This document shows positions 1 to 12,818 of a stretch of DNA of 64,000 nt, in pieces. Each line of letters begins with the position of its first letter. Within the stretch, counting starts at the first letter, position 1. Under the pieces are notes generated by a model. It was not told the DNA's origin and did not search any database. It saw nothing but the letters and a program-made list of their open reading frames with translations. A program made the translations under genes and the position numbers. Source of the stretch: Isoetes taiwanensis. Lineage: Eukaryota > Streptophyta > Lycopodiopsida > Isoetales > Isoetaceae. The stretch covers positions 374,001-438,000 of the forward strand of contig JAJEKV010000274.1 in NCBI GenBank assembly GCA_021234155.1. Direction: 5' to 3'.

Positions 1-1440
1 AAACTCAATGCAACTCAATTATCAACTTGAGTTGAAAAACAAACAACACTTAGCATCAAGGAAGCCAAATTGTGGTCACTAATTCCTTGATGCAATAATA
101 ATCTTCTCAACACAATTTCTTAGACAATGATCAATAGCTAGCACCTAGACAATAGTCAATAATCATTTTAACCATTGGAAAATATCAATGTTCATTCTGT
201 ATTGACTTGATTACTGTTCACTGGTTGACCGAGCATGTATTCAGCTATTCCGTCATTCATCAGCTTTGAATCCCCAATGCACCTATGCCTCGGCACCGTT
301 TGCATCTGCTCATACTTTCTTTATAGCATCAACCGACGGTTACGGCTGGATCCAAGTACCTTAGAATAGCATTTCGATCTATAGCATATATCCCACAGGC
401 CAACAGACAAAATATGGCTTTTTCACGAACCATTGGATTTTGCATTTCCTTTTGCAAACAAACATGTAAATAAGAACCTTTACATCTTCTAAGCCTGCAT
501 AATCTTATCATGAACCAGGGTTAGCTGATGCATATAATATAACTTGATATACATTAACAGAAATGACCTCTCTTAATGCAGGTATTATATGCAACAACGA
601 TTGACGGAGAAAAGTGATGTATATAGAGGGTAATAATGTTATCCTTTATGCAATTGATCTGCAAGAACTTTGGTTAAGTTATGATTTTGTAGGCCAGGGA
701 ACATTTGCAGAAAGGCAACCTAGATTGCATGTGCCCATTCCCAATAGTACCATCATTGCTTACTGGCAGAATGATTAGACATGCCCGAGAATCTGCTGCT
801 CGGATTTGGGGCAAATTTGGGAGCGACTGGAAGAATGAATAAATTCGTTCATTAGGGTAATACGCTTTCTTCGCATGGTGCCGAACCTGTGAACTGTTTT
901 ACCAGATGCTACACTATCCAACTATTTTACCAAATGCTATTATATCCAGATCTGTAGCTGTGTTTGCACATGATCAAGAGTTTTGTGACAAAAAAGCATC
1001 TTCTGCATCACTCTAGGAAAGAGGATATCTGCATGGAGCAGAATGGAGACGCATATTTGTGCTAGCTCATCAATGTAAAAACCAACAGGGCATCCTATTG
1101 TGCTGTTCCTTAGATCTTTTTCTATTCATTCTGCCCAGGAAACTGCCATAAAGATAAACAGGTCCACATTGTTTACCTTAGTTGCCCTGATGTAGCTGAC
1201 TCTCTATTTAATATTGCTCTTTGTAAGTTGGTTAGACTATGCTTTTCTCTTGGCGAGCCTCATTTTGATGTGCCCAGGACTAAACAGGTGCGCTCATGCT
1301 GGCGCTTAGGGTTTCAGCCCTGCTCTTTTGCTCATAACTCAGGATTCCGGTGTCAGATTCAGGTGTTCTTGGGCTCGTTGGAAAGCTTATCGAACGAGCT
1401 TTCCGTCGGTGTATGATATGTCAGGTGTTTCCTTTGTTTT
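1..1440. other. AT-rich stretch without a recognised gene
   Basis: No open frame here resembles a known protein, and I see no RNA gene, inverted repeat or tandem array. The few short frames (about 60 codons) have no supporting composition. GC content rises at about 1440, where the LINE begins. Confidence 0.5.
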
Positions 1441-1859
1441 AGTCGACGGAATCCACCTGACAGTCCCGGCCCTCTATGGCAACCCCTGACAGCATGCATG
1501 CGTTGAAGAAAAGAGCCCGCAATTTGAATACCTCGTCCCCATCAGAGCAGGTATCACAGGCCGAGGCAATCGGGGTTATACAGAACAGGCGGTTCCCTCC
1601 GTGCTAAAGCCGGCAAGCTTGGAGGCATCACGGGACCATCCGCGTGGGCCGCGCTCAAGAAGCGGCTTCTCCAACGAAGGAGGCGAATTTCCCTTGTGGA
1701 AGTTCGCCCGGGGATTATGATTGCGGGGAGCCCAAAAGGCTAATGACCGATAAGAGGGGAGATACAAGCAACAACGCAGCCTAGTCACGGAGATGGGGCA
1801 CCGCTGGATAAGGTCCACCCGCCAGTGGATGGAAGACATGGCGCTAAGCACGGGCCGAC

Positions 1860-2476
1860 ATGAAGGGGTTGCCGCAGCCAGATTGTACAAGTCACAAGCA
1901 TGGCGGGTCGATGGATGCTAAGGAAAAGGATGTGGAAGCGGTGCGGGGCAGGCTCCAATTCCTTGATGAAGCAAAGGCGACAAAAGGTGAGATGTCGGGA
2001 AGATGCTCACATATAGAGAACCATATGGCCCACTTACAAAGAAGAGATGCGAGGACCTTAATGGAGGTGCAACGAAGTCCCGAGTGCACCACATTGCCGC
2101 TCGCACCAAGACCCCCATACCGCAGGCCGAGGTGGCAGGGAATCAGCGGTGCCGTGAGGAGCAAGACATCCGTGCACGCCGCCTCAACCTTATTAAAGCT
2201 TGGGGATTGCCGGAGGAGCAAGGCGAGGATTTGCAGTGTAAGCTTACCACCCCGGTACTTGCAAAGCTCCAATTACAGTATTTGGTTATCAAGAGTCCAA
2301 TCGTATTAGGAGGACCGAGCATGAGACCTCGGCTAGTTAAGTTTGCAGCCTTGGATTGGGAGGCAAAATCTTTGTTGTTGCACCGCACTGGCCGCTTGAA
2401 AGGTACGCCCATATACCTCGATCCGGATCTCACGCCACCGCAACAACGGAAAGAAGCCAAGAGTTGGTCAAGATAA
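1860..2476 (+). pseudogene. LINE ORF1 remnant (nucleic-acid-binding protein)
   Basis: Two overlapping frames (1860-2309 and 2003-2476) hold pieces of an L1-like ORF1 protein. The second contains the stretch VKFAALDWEAKSLLLHR, then LKGTPIYLDPDLTPPQQR. The same pattern (a V-x-F core, then LKG-x4-D/N-x-DLT-x-Q) is seen in the ORF1 proteins of the LINEs at 34.4 and 40.6 kb. In L1 elements this region is the C-terminal RNA-binding part of the chaperone that coats the LINE RNA. Frameshifts break the frame, so no functional product is expected. The assignment rests on this internal comparison and on its position upstream of the endonuclease. Confidence 0.65.
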
Positions 2477-2799
2477 GAGAGATTCGACAATTTTGGAGGG
2501 GCTGTTGGTTTGGTTAATGGCAAGATGAAGGTATATGTGCCTCCCTCGCCGATGGGGCCATGGAGCAAAAGACTTAATTTAACAAATGGGCCGCAGGGCA
2601 GAGCGTGGGAGGGCATCAGGCCGGGAGGGGGCGATTGAGGCCTTCCACAACCGCAAGACATCCATCGTGGTCCCGTGGAGCGCGGCCCGAAGTTATTCCA
2701 ACCACGCGGTGTCCTCATGCATTCGATGGGTCCACAAACCGCAGTCAAAGCATAGGGATAGTGTCTTCGCATTGTTTCCTAGAATTGTAGGGGCTTCAC

Positions 2800-5700
2800 G
2801 TGGCAGAAGGGCAGTGGCTTGAATGGGATCGCGACAGACATGGATATCGTCTTCTTGCAGGAGACATGGGAGTATGAAGGGCATCGATTGCCAAACATTC
2901 GAGGATATCAAAGATTTCTCACTTGCTAATGGCGCCATGGCGTATTAACGGATGCTGGGTGGAGTGGCTTGCTACTTTAGGGACGCCTTTAGCATGCAAG
3001 ATCACACTTTAGAAGTCCGATGCATTTAACCGCTACATGTGGGTAATGGTATTAGAGCCTGGTCATGTCCCATTGTTTCTTGCTAGCTGCTACATCCCCC
3101 ATGCAGGCTCTAAGTTCTACCAGGTACACGATGCAGACACAGATGTCCAGATGCCATATAGGGAACTGTACGATGACATAGACCGCTATAGACAGGGGAC
3201 AAGTGTTTTGCTAGGAGATTTCAATGCTCAGACGTCTGGTAGCGATTGCGGTCGGTGACCTTCCAAGGTGACGCTAATGTTGATCCGCTTTGGTTTGAGA
3301 TACCGCTATTCAAAGACACACCGCGGCACATCCGGGATATGGTGGCTAGACCATTTGGCGGTGCACTGGTCCAACTCTGCCGTGTTTTGACATGGTAATT
3401 TGTAATGGTATGCAAAATGATGGCCACACCGAGGGGGTGTTACTTGTAGGAGTGATAGGCGGGGATGGGGGAGCTAGTGTGTTGGATTACCTTCTCGCTC
3501 CCAGAGCAAAGATTCTTGACATGGTTACACACTTCTCCATTGGCACAAGCACGGGGATGAGGAAGTTTTGTCGATCACTACCCGCTTTATGTCACCGAAT
3601 TGGGAGCACTCGATAGTGGAGACACCATAAAGGGGCGTGGAGGGTTACCATACATCCCACGCCATCGGGCGAGGGGAAGATGAATATGTGTTGGTGCTTG
3701 GAGGAGTTGAGGGGTTTGATAGCTTCTACACATCGCAAGACAGTGTGCATGGCTGATGAGGGCGCCGCTTTGGTACCTTTGGGGCTTCCTTTGCGGTGAA
3801 GGGCCCTCCAAGGAGGGACATCGCGCATTTTCTTGAGAACCCGTGGTTTGATGTCGATTGCAAGGCTCTAAAGAGCCACCGCGCACTTGGTCATAGATCC
3901 ACAAGGCCACCAGCCCCGCAAGACTATAAGCTCTTCCTAAAAGCCAAGAAGGGGAGATACATGGCGAGAAACCCATGAGCTGTTTGACATGCTCATGGCA
4001 GAGCCAAAAGCTTTTGGCGTAAGGTGTTATACCGAAGCGCCCGGTGGTCGGGTAATGTAAGTGTGGAGCAATGGATGCACCGCTTTGCGTGGAGTTATAT
4101 GACCCCCGTGAGCTAATGCCGTGGTCCCGGATCGTAGGAGAGGTGCCGCAACTCACGCCGGAGGATGTCCAGCCAGGTCTCGTGCATCGGGCTTAATGGC
4201 AAGGCAAAGGATTTACAGGGGCTGCAGTCGAGCCGTTGAAATGGGGTGGCCCATCTGCGGTGGTAGGGCCCCCGACGGTGATCATTAACGTGCTCGAGCG
4301 AGGGCTCCCCGTGAGTGGATGGTTAGTAAGGTTGTTCCCGTGCATAAAGCCTGGTAATATCTGGATGAGCCGCTTAATTACCGGATGATTATGGTAAGCT
4401 CGCTTGTTTGCAAAGCTCCCCGCAAGGGTGGTGGAGAAGAAACTCACTAAGTGGGCCGAGGAGGCAGTGGGTGCGGGCAATTGGCGGCAGGCTTTCTTCG
4501 CCTCACTCCACGGCCAGACCATATCTTCACTTTGAGAGTCTTTGATGGAGGCAAGGGACGCGCCGATTGTGACTTGTATTGCCGCTTTGTAGATTTTAAG
4601 GCGCATATGATACCGCCCCCGTGAGACATCTGTGTGGCGAGGTTGCAAGAAATTGCGAAGTTCCACGGGAGTTGCGTAATGGGGTGCACCAGCTTTATGA
4701 TGGGATTTATGCCGACCGCCTTTGGCGAAGATCGGGGGTAGCTAGGACTATGGGAGTTAAGCTGGGGCTGCCCGTTGTCTCCAACGCTTTTGGGTTGTAC
4801 ATTGATAGCTTGGAGACGTGGATCAAAGCACCATGGGGAGCCGGGGTGCAATTATCCGAGGCGACCTCTCGCGGAGCCGATTACTATATCGCGGATGATG
4901 TAGCTTTGCTAGCCCACACGCCAGCCAATGATGCAAAAAGATTTGGATTCCCTGGGTTCACGGTGGGGCAACGGGAATGACAAAGTGAACTTGCACAAAA
5001 CTAAGCTTCTCGCGATCCGTTTTCGCGCAACACCCTATCCCGGAGTTATATTACGGGGGCGTGAAGTGGAGATGGTGCGGAGCTTCAAGTATCTGGGAAT
5101 TGATTTCAATACTAACATGCTGTGGGTTGAGTGTGTGGAGAGGAGAGCCAGTGCAGGCTGGAAGGCTTTATATGCAAAGGCAAAAACGCCGCGTGTTGCC
5201 TGGATCGATCTCGCGGATCGGTCGAGGAGAGCACACCTGTTTAGGGCTTTGGTCGAGCCGGTGCTGCTATATGGGGTGGAGGTTTGGGGCCCAGCAGTTA
5301 GCAAAAACACGTGGGATAGGTTGGAAAGGGTGCAGAAAGCTTTCTTGACATATAGCTTGGGAGTGAAGGACACCGTACCGTATCAGATTTTGTTGTATGA
5401 GATGGGGTTCTGGCCTTTACAGCATTCTGCTATGCGCAGGCATCTTACTTGCTTCCATAAGGTGGATGGGATGGATGAGCATCGCTTGCCCCCACAGCCG
5501 CGGTTGTTAACGCAGGGCCCCTGGCCCGTCAAGAGGGTATGGCACGAGCACTGTAAGGGATGGTTTAGGAGGTGGTCTATGGATTACCAACAGATGGTGG
5601 CACTGGCAGATTCTGATGCGCAGAATGGGCAATTGGATGCGGGCTATGCTGCCACCCTGTGGGATGCCTCTACTATTGCAAAGCCCAAGACGAGCACTAT

Positions 5701-5940
5701 CACGCCGATTAATCCCGCCTTGAGCATGGACCCCATCGGTGCTTGAAAGCACACATCTCGTGAAGAAACGGATAGCTATTGCCGCCATAAGGACGGGTTC
5801 CCATTACCTCGTAATTGAAAAAAAAATTTGGGGGGTGAATGGCGGCACGGGATCCCCTGGGGAGGAGAGGATATGTCGGTGTTGTGAGATGCACGTGATA
5901 GAGGATGAGCACCATGCCCTCCAAAGAAGGCTCAAAGATA
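2800..5940 (+). pseudogene. LINE ORF2 remnant: endonuclease, reverse transcriptase, zinc knuckle
   Basis: Pieces of the LINE polyprotein lie in order across several frames. At 3037-3258 is an endonuclease part with LLGDFNAQTS, matching the conserved GDFN metal-site motif. At 4621-4980 is reverse transcriptase with YYIADDVALLA, which corresponds to the catalytic YADD box but has an extra residue. At 4928-5746 is the thumb and C-terminal region (VLLYGVEVWGP, then LERVQKAFLTYSLGVK). At about 5868-5930 is the cysteine-rich end (CRCCEMHVIEDEHH). Stops and shifts separate the parts, so it cannot make an active enzyme. In its parent element it would nick the target and copy LINE RNA into the chromosome. 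Confidence 0.85.
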
Positions 5941-6304
5941 TGCCCATGTCCGAAAGCAAAGGCACACCGATCTTAGATGCTCACACACACCCTACACATC
6001 GATTACTCGCATCACCTATGGTAGCGCGGGCTGGGAGCTTACATCCCGGGCAGATTTCGCCGCCGACTTGCTCTTCAGGGGGCATGGTATTTGAGAGCCT
6101 ACTGTTAGGGTTTTTCCTCCCAAGTGGGGGTTTTTTCATCCCGGTAGTAGGGTTCTACTGTACAGTTACATTGTTTGTTTTTGGTGTTGGGGTTTTTGGC
6201 TTTTTTGCCTGTTCTCTGCATGTACCGTCTCATAGACCTCTGGCCTCCGTGGACGTTAAAATAAACTTCCTTCCTTCCTTCCTTCCTTCCTTCCTTCCTT
6301 CCTT

Positions 6305-6840
6305 AGGTTAGGTGAGATATGGATATTTAAATATCCTGGCTATCATGCTCTCAAATGTATCCTTGTGGAATTGTGTTATACAAAGATGAAATAGCTACCA
6401 TCAGGTAGGTAAGTCTTGATGTCTTTAATTCTTTTTGCTTTCTACCAAAGTATGCAACTTGTGGTAAGCGGCCCTTGGTATGCAATGTAGTGCAGGGAAC
6501 CGAGACTAAAAAGAAATGTGTTTGTGAGAATGTCCAGTTGTGCAATCTTATACGTCTGCAAAGATATAGATGCATGGGCATAATGAGTTGAAATCCCATA
6601 TTCTAAGGTCGCTACTAAGCTACTAATTACATGTTCATTTCTAAATTTCTTTTATAATATCATTATAATTCAAACGGCATGTTTATATCCAATACTTTTT
6701 CTAAGGTGCTGAATGTGCATTGCTCTTCAGACTAGCCCAGACTCAAATCTTGGGGGGTTTGCTTTGTTAGGGCCCGAAGGGCCAATTTTTTTTTTTTTTT
6801 TTAATATAACAACCAACACATAACTAACATTAACGTTATT
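6305..6840. other. AT-rich spacer with poly(T)
   Basis: No gene is seen. A T run near 6789-6804 follows a short GGGCCCGAAGGGCC-like palindrome. A similar motif and T run precede the related MITE at 27.25 kb, so this flank may be part of the repeated unit. Confidence 0.4.
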
Positions 6841-7223
6841 AACACAAACCATTGCATCTAACGCATTTAAATTAAAATCCCCCTAAAACCCCCTTTGGTT
6901 TGGGTGCATATTCACACGGGGGGTTACTCCGGGCATCGAGAGTTGTCGGGCATATTTGCCCTTTATTCCTTGATCTGGACCGTACATAGCGATCCTCGTT
7001 TGTGGGGTATAGCTGTACAAGTTTTTGTATACTGTATATTGAGGTTTGCAAAAGACTATAAGGTTTGAGGGAATGTACTTAATGGTGTTAATTTTGTACA
7101 TGTATTGTAAGTTTTCAGGGGCTCTCGTTGCCCTACGTAACCCCCCATGTGAATATGCACCCAAACCAAAGGAGGTTTCAGGGGGATTTTAATTTAAATG
7201 CGTTAGATGCAATGGTTTGTGTT
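6841..7223. mobile_element. Foldback MITE, copy 1
   Basis: The two ends are nearly perfect inverted repeats about 80 bp long. The left end reads AACACAAACCATTGCATC and the right end is its complement, GATGCAATGGTTTGTGTT. The matching arms extend inward through a GGTTTGGGTGCATATTCAC block. The middle, about 200 bp, has no coding content. The element has the size and shape of a non-autonomous DNA transposon, and its transcript would fold into a long hairpin. A diverged copy lies at 27280-27670. I could not decide the superfamily because the flanking duplication is unclear. Confidence 0.8.
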
Positions 7224-8520
7224 AATAATTTAATCAATATTTTTAAGACTAGACAGACAAAATAGAAGATACTCTTGTTTTAGAGCGTAAGCCAGCATAT
7301 CCCAAAGCACTAATCTACTGATGCTATGTCAACTACTATATTATTGCTAAACCAACCAGATAAAGAACCTACATGGAGAAACAACATTTTCAGCATTTAA
7401 CTTGTAACTTAAGATAACATTGAGGCTAAAATATTTGAGCAGCTTGTGCCTTTGCTATCATTCATCTTAATTTACTTTCGTGCTTAAGGCAGTCACTGCT
7501 AAAAGATAATTAGACAAAGTTCACATCTCTATTAGTTTATAGCATCAGGCATAAGGATCTTTACCTCAGCTTTATGCCGCGCTTGCATAGTCTAGGGTTG
7601 CCGAAGCTTGGATCCAAAGATCATTTGTTCACCTGTTTTTTTCATGCCCTTAGTTCCAAATTTGAGGCATCCAATGCAAGACCATCATTGCAAAATTGGG
7701 CTGCCTCCAAAAGCAAATCCAAGGTAATAACTGCAACAATATATTGAGTTGTCACCAACAACCTATTTTTTTATTTATTGCTTGTGTGTGACAGTAAGTG
7801 CTTCTACATAATACTTCATTCCTCCCGTTCTTTACAAATGCATTTCCCTTCTCCTATAACGAGTAAAGTGTAGACATAGAGATAAAATGTCGGCATAGAT
7901 CTTTCTTAATACTAAAATCCATTAGTCATTTGGAAACAGAACATTATTATTAATCCAGTAAAAGCATAATATAAAGGAAGGGGTTTTAAACATGGACCTT
8001 ACGTTGATTAGGTGTAGCCTAGCAAATGCCTTCTTTTGCCAAAATAATAGCTATAGTCCAATTTTCATCAAGCAATCATACAAGAGTTGATATTCGCCTG
8101 ATCTTTAAAGAATTAAATGTTGTTTGAGGCCGCAAATAAGCAAGTTAGAAAGATTTTAGACCAGTTGGGCAGTTTGATGCTATGAAACAGAAAGCACAAT
8201 TGAAGAGAGAGAATGTGTCTACTGCTATAAAGCAGTTAAGGAGAAAGAATGTGTACACGCCTATAAATTTCCTTGAGAAACCATGCTTGCTTAAATTATA
8301 AGTCGTATGAACTAGTGAGAACTGGCAGTTCGATGCTAATCATGCATGCAACAGTGAGACTCCATCAAATTTGCTTGTTTAGCGTGCTCCCCCAAAAAAA
8401 AAAAAAAAAAACTTAGAATTCTAGCCTATTCACGTTATCACACATCATCGATCGTATTTCAGAATTTTGCATCCGATGTCCAAAAAAATTAAAAACCCTG
8501 AAAATTTTTTTTAGCACTCC
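7224..8520. other. AT-rich stretch without a recognised gene
   Basis: No protein-like frame, RNA gene or repeat structure stands out. There is an A run at about 8394-8411. Confidence 0.4.
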
Positions 8521-8605
8521 TTTGACAAACAAATTTCTCTGTTTATTGGCCTCTCTTCTTCCCCTTCTTGCTTATTCCCTCTCTCTCTTTCTCCATCCTC
8601 ATTCC

Positions 8606-9010
8606 ATGGCGTATAAGATGATTCTCTTATGGAATGTCACATTTGGGTTCGCCATATGTATGGCCGTATGTAAAGATAGCAGTCGAATTAAAACTGGCAG
8701 ATATCATAGCCGAAGGAGACAAGGTTTTGAACTTATGAACTCTCTACAAGGCATTGTACCTAAGGTTGGTCTAACGAATTTGCTTTGCTCCAGAATAGCA
8801 GAGACAACCGTGTTACATTTGGTGGAGGATCTGCAAGAAAGAAAATGTCTTGGAAGAGCTTGGTTAGAATACCATGGAGATGTCTATGATTTTAGGGATA
8901 TTTTGAATGCCAGTGCGCTAGGTCGCTCCAAAAGTTTTCATCCCAACCGTCGACTTAACTTCCTTCGTGAATCTCCACTTTTCATTTGGCATATCCGTGG
9001 CATATTCTAA
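8606..9010 (+). CDS. Unrecognised small ORF upstream of histone H3
   Basis: An open frame runs from the first ATG at 8606 to a TAA at 9008-9010 and would encode 134 residues. The frame is also open upstream to 8522, but without an ATG. The N-terminus is hydrophobic (about residues 1-20) and the rest is basic and mixed. I recognise no domain. It ends 36 bp before the 34-bp repeats of the H3 promoter region. It may be a chance frame or a decayed gene; nothing beyond its length supports it. Confidence 0.2.
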   Translation: MAYKMILLWNVTFGFAICMAVCKDSSRIKTGRYHSRRRQGFELMNSLQGIVPKVGLTNLLCSRIAETTVLHLVEDLQERKCLGRAWLEYHGDVYDFRDILNASALGRSKSFHPNRRLNFLRESPLFIWHIRGIF

Positions 9011-9045
9011 TATGTTCCGTGCCTAGGGTTTGTCCAAAAACACAC

Positions 9046-9147
9046 AATGTGGCGAACGGTAGAGATTTGCCATGTCATCAATGTGGCGAACGGTAGAGAT
9101 TTGCCATGTCATCAATGTGGCGAACGGTAGAGATTTGCCATGTCATC
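9046..9147 (+). repeat. Three perfect 34-bp tandem repeats upstream of H3
   Basis: The unit begins AATGTGGCGAACGGTAGAGA and ends TTTGCCATGTCATC. It is repeated three times without a mismatch (9046-9079, 9080-9113, 9114-9147). The array ends 53 bp before the TATA box of the histone gene, so it is well placed to act as a promoter element. Perfect identity means recent amplification or conversion. Regulatory function is inferred from position only. Confidence 0.9.
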
Positions 9148-9168
9148 AATCCGCTCCAACATATTTGA

Positions 9169-9702
<534 letters not shown>

Positions 9703-11330
9703 ATTCGTAATTTTATGGTGTATTTATACACCACCATTTTTTGGAAATATAGATTGCTCTTTGCTTGAATTAACGTAGTATATGCAGCTCGCTTCTAGCT
9801 TACTAAGTAGAAATCATCTTTGTCTTTGGCCAGCATAAAGAATGTGATGTCTAATTTAAATGTGGCAGTGCTTCATAAGCCGCTCACATATTATGATTTC
9901 CGGTTGCAGGAATGGTAATAATGTTTTTGAATGTAGTCTTTCTCACTGTTCTGTTTGGGCTTGCAGGTGCTTAAGCTTTACCATTTTAGTTATTTTTTTG
10001 TTTCATTCTCAGATGTCCACAACAATAGGTTGTCAATGTATACTTTTTTAGTTTTGGTTCGGCAGTTATAGCATTTATCGTTTGACTCGTATTTTCAGAT
10101 CTCAAAACTATTCCTGTTATTTTCTATATGTTTGGAATTCCAACAGATTGCACATGTAATTCTTATGCCCTTTGCAACACTTACTGTGGTCTTGTAACAG
10201 AGCAAAAGGGTATGCTGGTTGTTTATCATAAGTGTGCATAATGTTTTGCTTTATTCTTAAATTACTTTGAAAACTTATAGTTATGGATTTAATGCTAGTA
10301 AGTTGTGCTTGAGAATAAGTAGGCTCATCCGGATGTGTGCTCCATAGCTGGTCTATTCTGATAAACTACTTACCAAAACAGTACCTCACCAATCGATAAA
10401 GCCCCTTTTTCTTCAACATGTTCTGCATTTTCAGATCTTTCATTATCCTAATTACCCTGCTTGGTATTGCTTGCATATAGGAACACAAATTGGCATAAAC
10501 TATGGCAGAGTAGGTGATGGATAACTTCTACAACAGTAGTGAGCATTCTTAAGAAACATGGAATAGAAATGGTGAAGATTTTTGATTGCTGTTTGCCTTT
10601 GCCAACTCCACATCCAACTATGGATAGCAGGTCGAAAACAGCCTGCTGGATGCAAACACATGGGCTTTTGAAAATGTGGTTGCTCAATAATCTGCTACTA
10701 GGGTTACTACTGGTTTGGAGAGGGAAAGGAATCGTACCCTATGGAGAGCTTTTAGTTCCTGCAATGTACAACATTGGCATTTCTCTTGCTTTTCATAACC
10801 TTAAACATATTAAGGTTACCATTGAACGTCAAAAGAAGCGTCTAGATGCAAAATTGGACAAATTTTATGGAGAGGCTTGAAAAACGTGCACTAAGTAAGG
10901 ACATGATCAAGGCCAAAAACAAGATGAAAGTAAGTCAAACTACACAATGAGCTTAAAATGTGTAATCCTATTTAATCCAATCTTACCCAACCAGATGCTG
11001 AACCAGGAACTAAATGAGCACAATAACATGGTGGCCCTATTGATGTTAAACGTAGGCCACATTAGAATTTTGAAATGCCAATGTAAAATCGTAACTAAGA
11101 GTAATAAATGGAAAAAATATCATGGGTGAATGTTTTGGCAAACATCAATGAGGAAAAAAGACAATAGTGAATAACTACATACATCCAAAAGTCCAACTTT
11201 ATGCCATCAATCACTTAAAAACGGTCGGACTAGATGTATCGAGTTAAACAACCTAAAAAGCTAAAGAGAAAAAGGAAGATCGTAAATGGATACCAACCAT
11301 TAAATTTCAAAATTAGAAGAATTAGAAACC
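9703..11330. other. H3 downstream region without a recognised gene
   Basis: Nothing here matches a known protein. One frame of 113 codons (10539-10880, plus strand) has a hydrophobic middle and a basic end but no recognisable domain, and I do not call it a gene. The 3' leader and polyadenylation signals of H3 presumably lie in the first few hundred bases, but I see no decisive motif. Confidence 0.4.
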
Positions 11331-11333
11331 TAA

Positions 11334-11441
11334 GGCCCTTTTTCCATGGCCCCTATGTTTTATATTTAGAGTCACGTTATTGGGCCACGTAAGAAAATAA
11401 GTTACCATAGCTTTTCCACTTAACAATTTAAGACATGTCTT
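11334..11441 (+). repeat. Left TIR and subterminal palindrome of the Harbinger element
   Basis: The terminal 17 bp pair with 20783-20799, and AAGACATGTCTT lies at 11430-11441. Weaker similarity between the two ends continues inward through GTCACRT and GGGC motifs. Palindromes placed just inside the ends are typical transposase-binding sites. Confidence 0.65.
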
Positions 11442-11954
11442 AAATTGGTTCCGTACAACTTGAGAGGAGCATTTTACTCTGGGGAAAGCCCCCGCCACAA
11501 AATAAGGTAGGCTCTTCTATCCAATCGGCGAGCTTCCCTGCCGCATGAATCGGTTGTCCTAAAAAAAAGTTGACAGCAGAGAAGCAGAAGAGGCAGGGCC
11601 GGAATGGAAACGCCATGGCTGGAATGGAATCGACAACAGATAGTACTTCAAATAGTAAGAAATGGATTTGATCAGATTGCAGGTCAGATTGAAGCTTGGA
11701 GTGGACGGATTGGTGTTGCAGATCGAATTGGTGTTGCAGATCGAGTTTGTAGAAGCTAAAAGGTATTTGTAGATCGAGTTTCATTTTGCCTTGTGGGTCA
11801 GTTAATCCAAATCGAAACTCTGATCAAATTCTTGTAGATCCTTGTGCGTCTTGAAAATCCGAATCTATGTTGTTTCTGTTTTCCTTTTGGGTCTGAAAAT
11901 CCAAAAATCCGAACTGTTAATCCTGTTGTTTCTGATAAATCCGGAATTTTCTGA

Positions 11955-12542
11955 TTGGCGCTATTGTTGTTTTTGATCCGGAAATTAGGCCTGATTAGCG
12001 GAAGACTGATAATCCACAGAGACGTGGACAAAGATGCTGATGGGTATAGGAAGAAGTGGCAAGCCGTCTATGGAGACTATAAACAAGACAAGGCCCAAAA
12101 TAATCTCTCAGGTGCAGAAAGATCTGAGAAGTGTAAGTGGTTTGATCTAATAGACCAGTACATGAGTGAACGTGCTCACATTGTTTGCTATGCTCATGAT
12201 AGCGCCATAGATGCTAATACACCTATGGCTAAAAATACAGAAGAGGTTGACAATGTTGAGACAGAAGGTGGGGAGAGTAGTAAAGGTGGGGAGAGTAGTA
12301 AGACAAACATTGACAAAGAAGATGGGGGTAAGAGGTTGACACCAGATGAGAAGAAGAACATTAATCCAAAGAAAAAGAGAAAAGCAAAAGGTGCAGCATC
12401 TGAGGTTGCTGCAACAATAAAAAGAATGACTGAAATAAGTGAAAAGGCCCAGGATGATAACCTTGCACTAGAGAAGGAAAAATTGAATATGCTGAAGGGA
12501 ATATCTCAGAGTTTGCAAGGCCTTTTTGAGAAACTGCAGTAG
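11955..12542 (+). CDS. Harbinger accessory Myb/trihelix-like protein (ORF1)
   Basis: In PIF/Harbinger elements a second protein with a Myb/SANT-like domain helps the transposase bind DNA and enter the nucleus. The start of this frame has the end of such a domain (YRKKWQAVYGDYKQDKAQNN, then KWFDLIDQYMSE). An acidic, Ser/Gly-rich linker follows, with a repeated GGESSKGGESSK. Next comes a lysine cluster (KKKRKAKG), a likely nuclear signal, and a helical C-terminus (ALEKEKLNMLKGISQSLQGL). The frame begins without an ATG. An acceptor-like CCACAG at 12014-12019 suggests the first exon lies upstream, so the true start is not defined. It lies about 275 bp upstream of the transposase on the same strand, the usual pairing. 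Confidence 0.7.
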   Translation: MALLLFLIRKLGLISGRLIIHRDVDKDADGYRKKWQAVYGDYKQDKAQNNLSGAERSEKCKWFDLIDQYMSERAHIVCYAHDSAIDANTPMAKNTEEVDNVETEGGESSKGGESSKTNIDKEDGGKRLTPDEKKNINPKKKRKAKGAASEVAATIKRMTEISEKAQDDNLALEKEKLNMLKGISQSLQGLFEKLQ

Positions 12543-12818
12543 TTGCCAATTTGAGTTGTTAAACTAGTCTTCTATTTGCCAACAGTCAACTTTGTTTTCA
12601 ATGAAGTAACTTTTGTTTTCCAATTGTCAAATCATTCTCGCTAGTTGTGTTCCAATGTAGTACTACTTGTTTATTATCAAAAGTAGTGTTCCATTAAGCG
12701 ATGTTATTACAATGTTTTGTTTCATTTCCAAATGCACTTGCCATTCTCTATTTATCGATGCTCTACTTCCACTAAATGTGTTTATTTGCTTCAACACTTA
12801 CAGGTCATATCCTTCGGC

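Larger units (their letters stand above)
1476..6304 (+). mobile_element. Decayed L1-type LINE, nearly full length, with TTCC tail
   Basis: This is a non-LTR retrotransposon in forward orientation. In order it holds an ORF1 remnant, an apurinic endonuclease remnant, a reverse transcriptase remnant, a C-terminal zinc-knuckle remnant, a short 3' region and a (TTCC)n tail at 6267-6304. The start is approximate and is placed at the first ATG of the GC-richer block. Many frameshifts and stops show that the copy is old and inactive. The last bases before the tail form the imperfect hairpin AGACC-TCT-GGCCT (6234-6246) followed by CGTGGACGTTAAAA, a 3' signature shared by other LINE ends in the window. 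Confidence 0.85.

Noticed and set aside
1576-2272. Minus-strand frames of 100-200 codons over the first LINE (for example 2143-2772)
   Set aside because: They are antisense shadows of the GC-rich LINE and show no protein similarity.
6841-7223. Assigning the foldback MITE to PIF/Harbinger by TTA/TAA flanks
   Set aside because: The TTA and TAA at its ends are part of the inverted repeat itself, and copy 2 lacks them.
10539-10880. 113-codon ORF after the histone gene
   Set aside because: No domain, no promoter motif nearby, and composition like the surrounding non-coding DNA.
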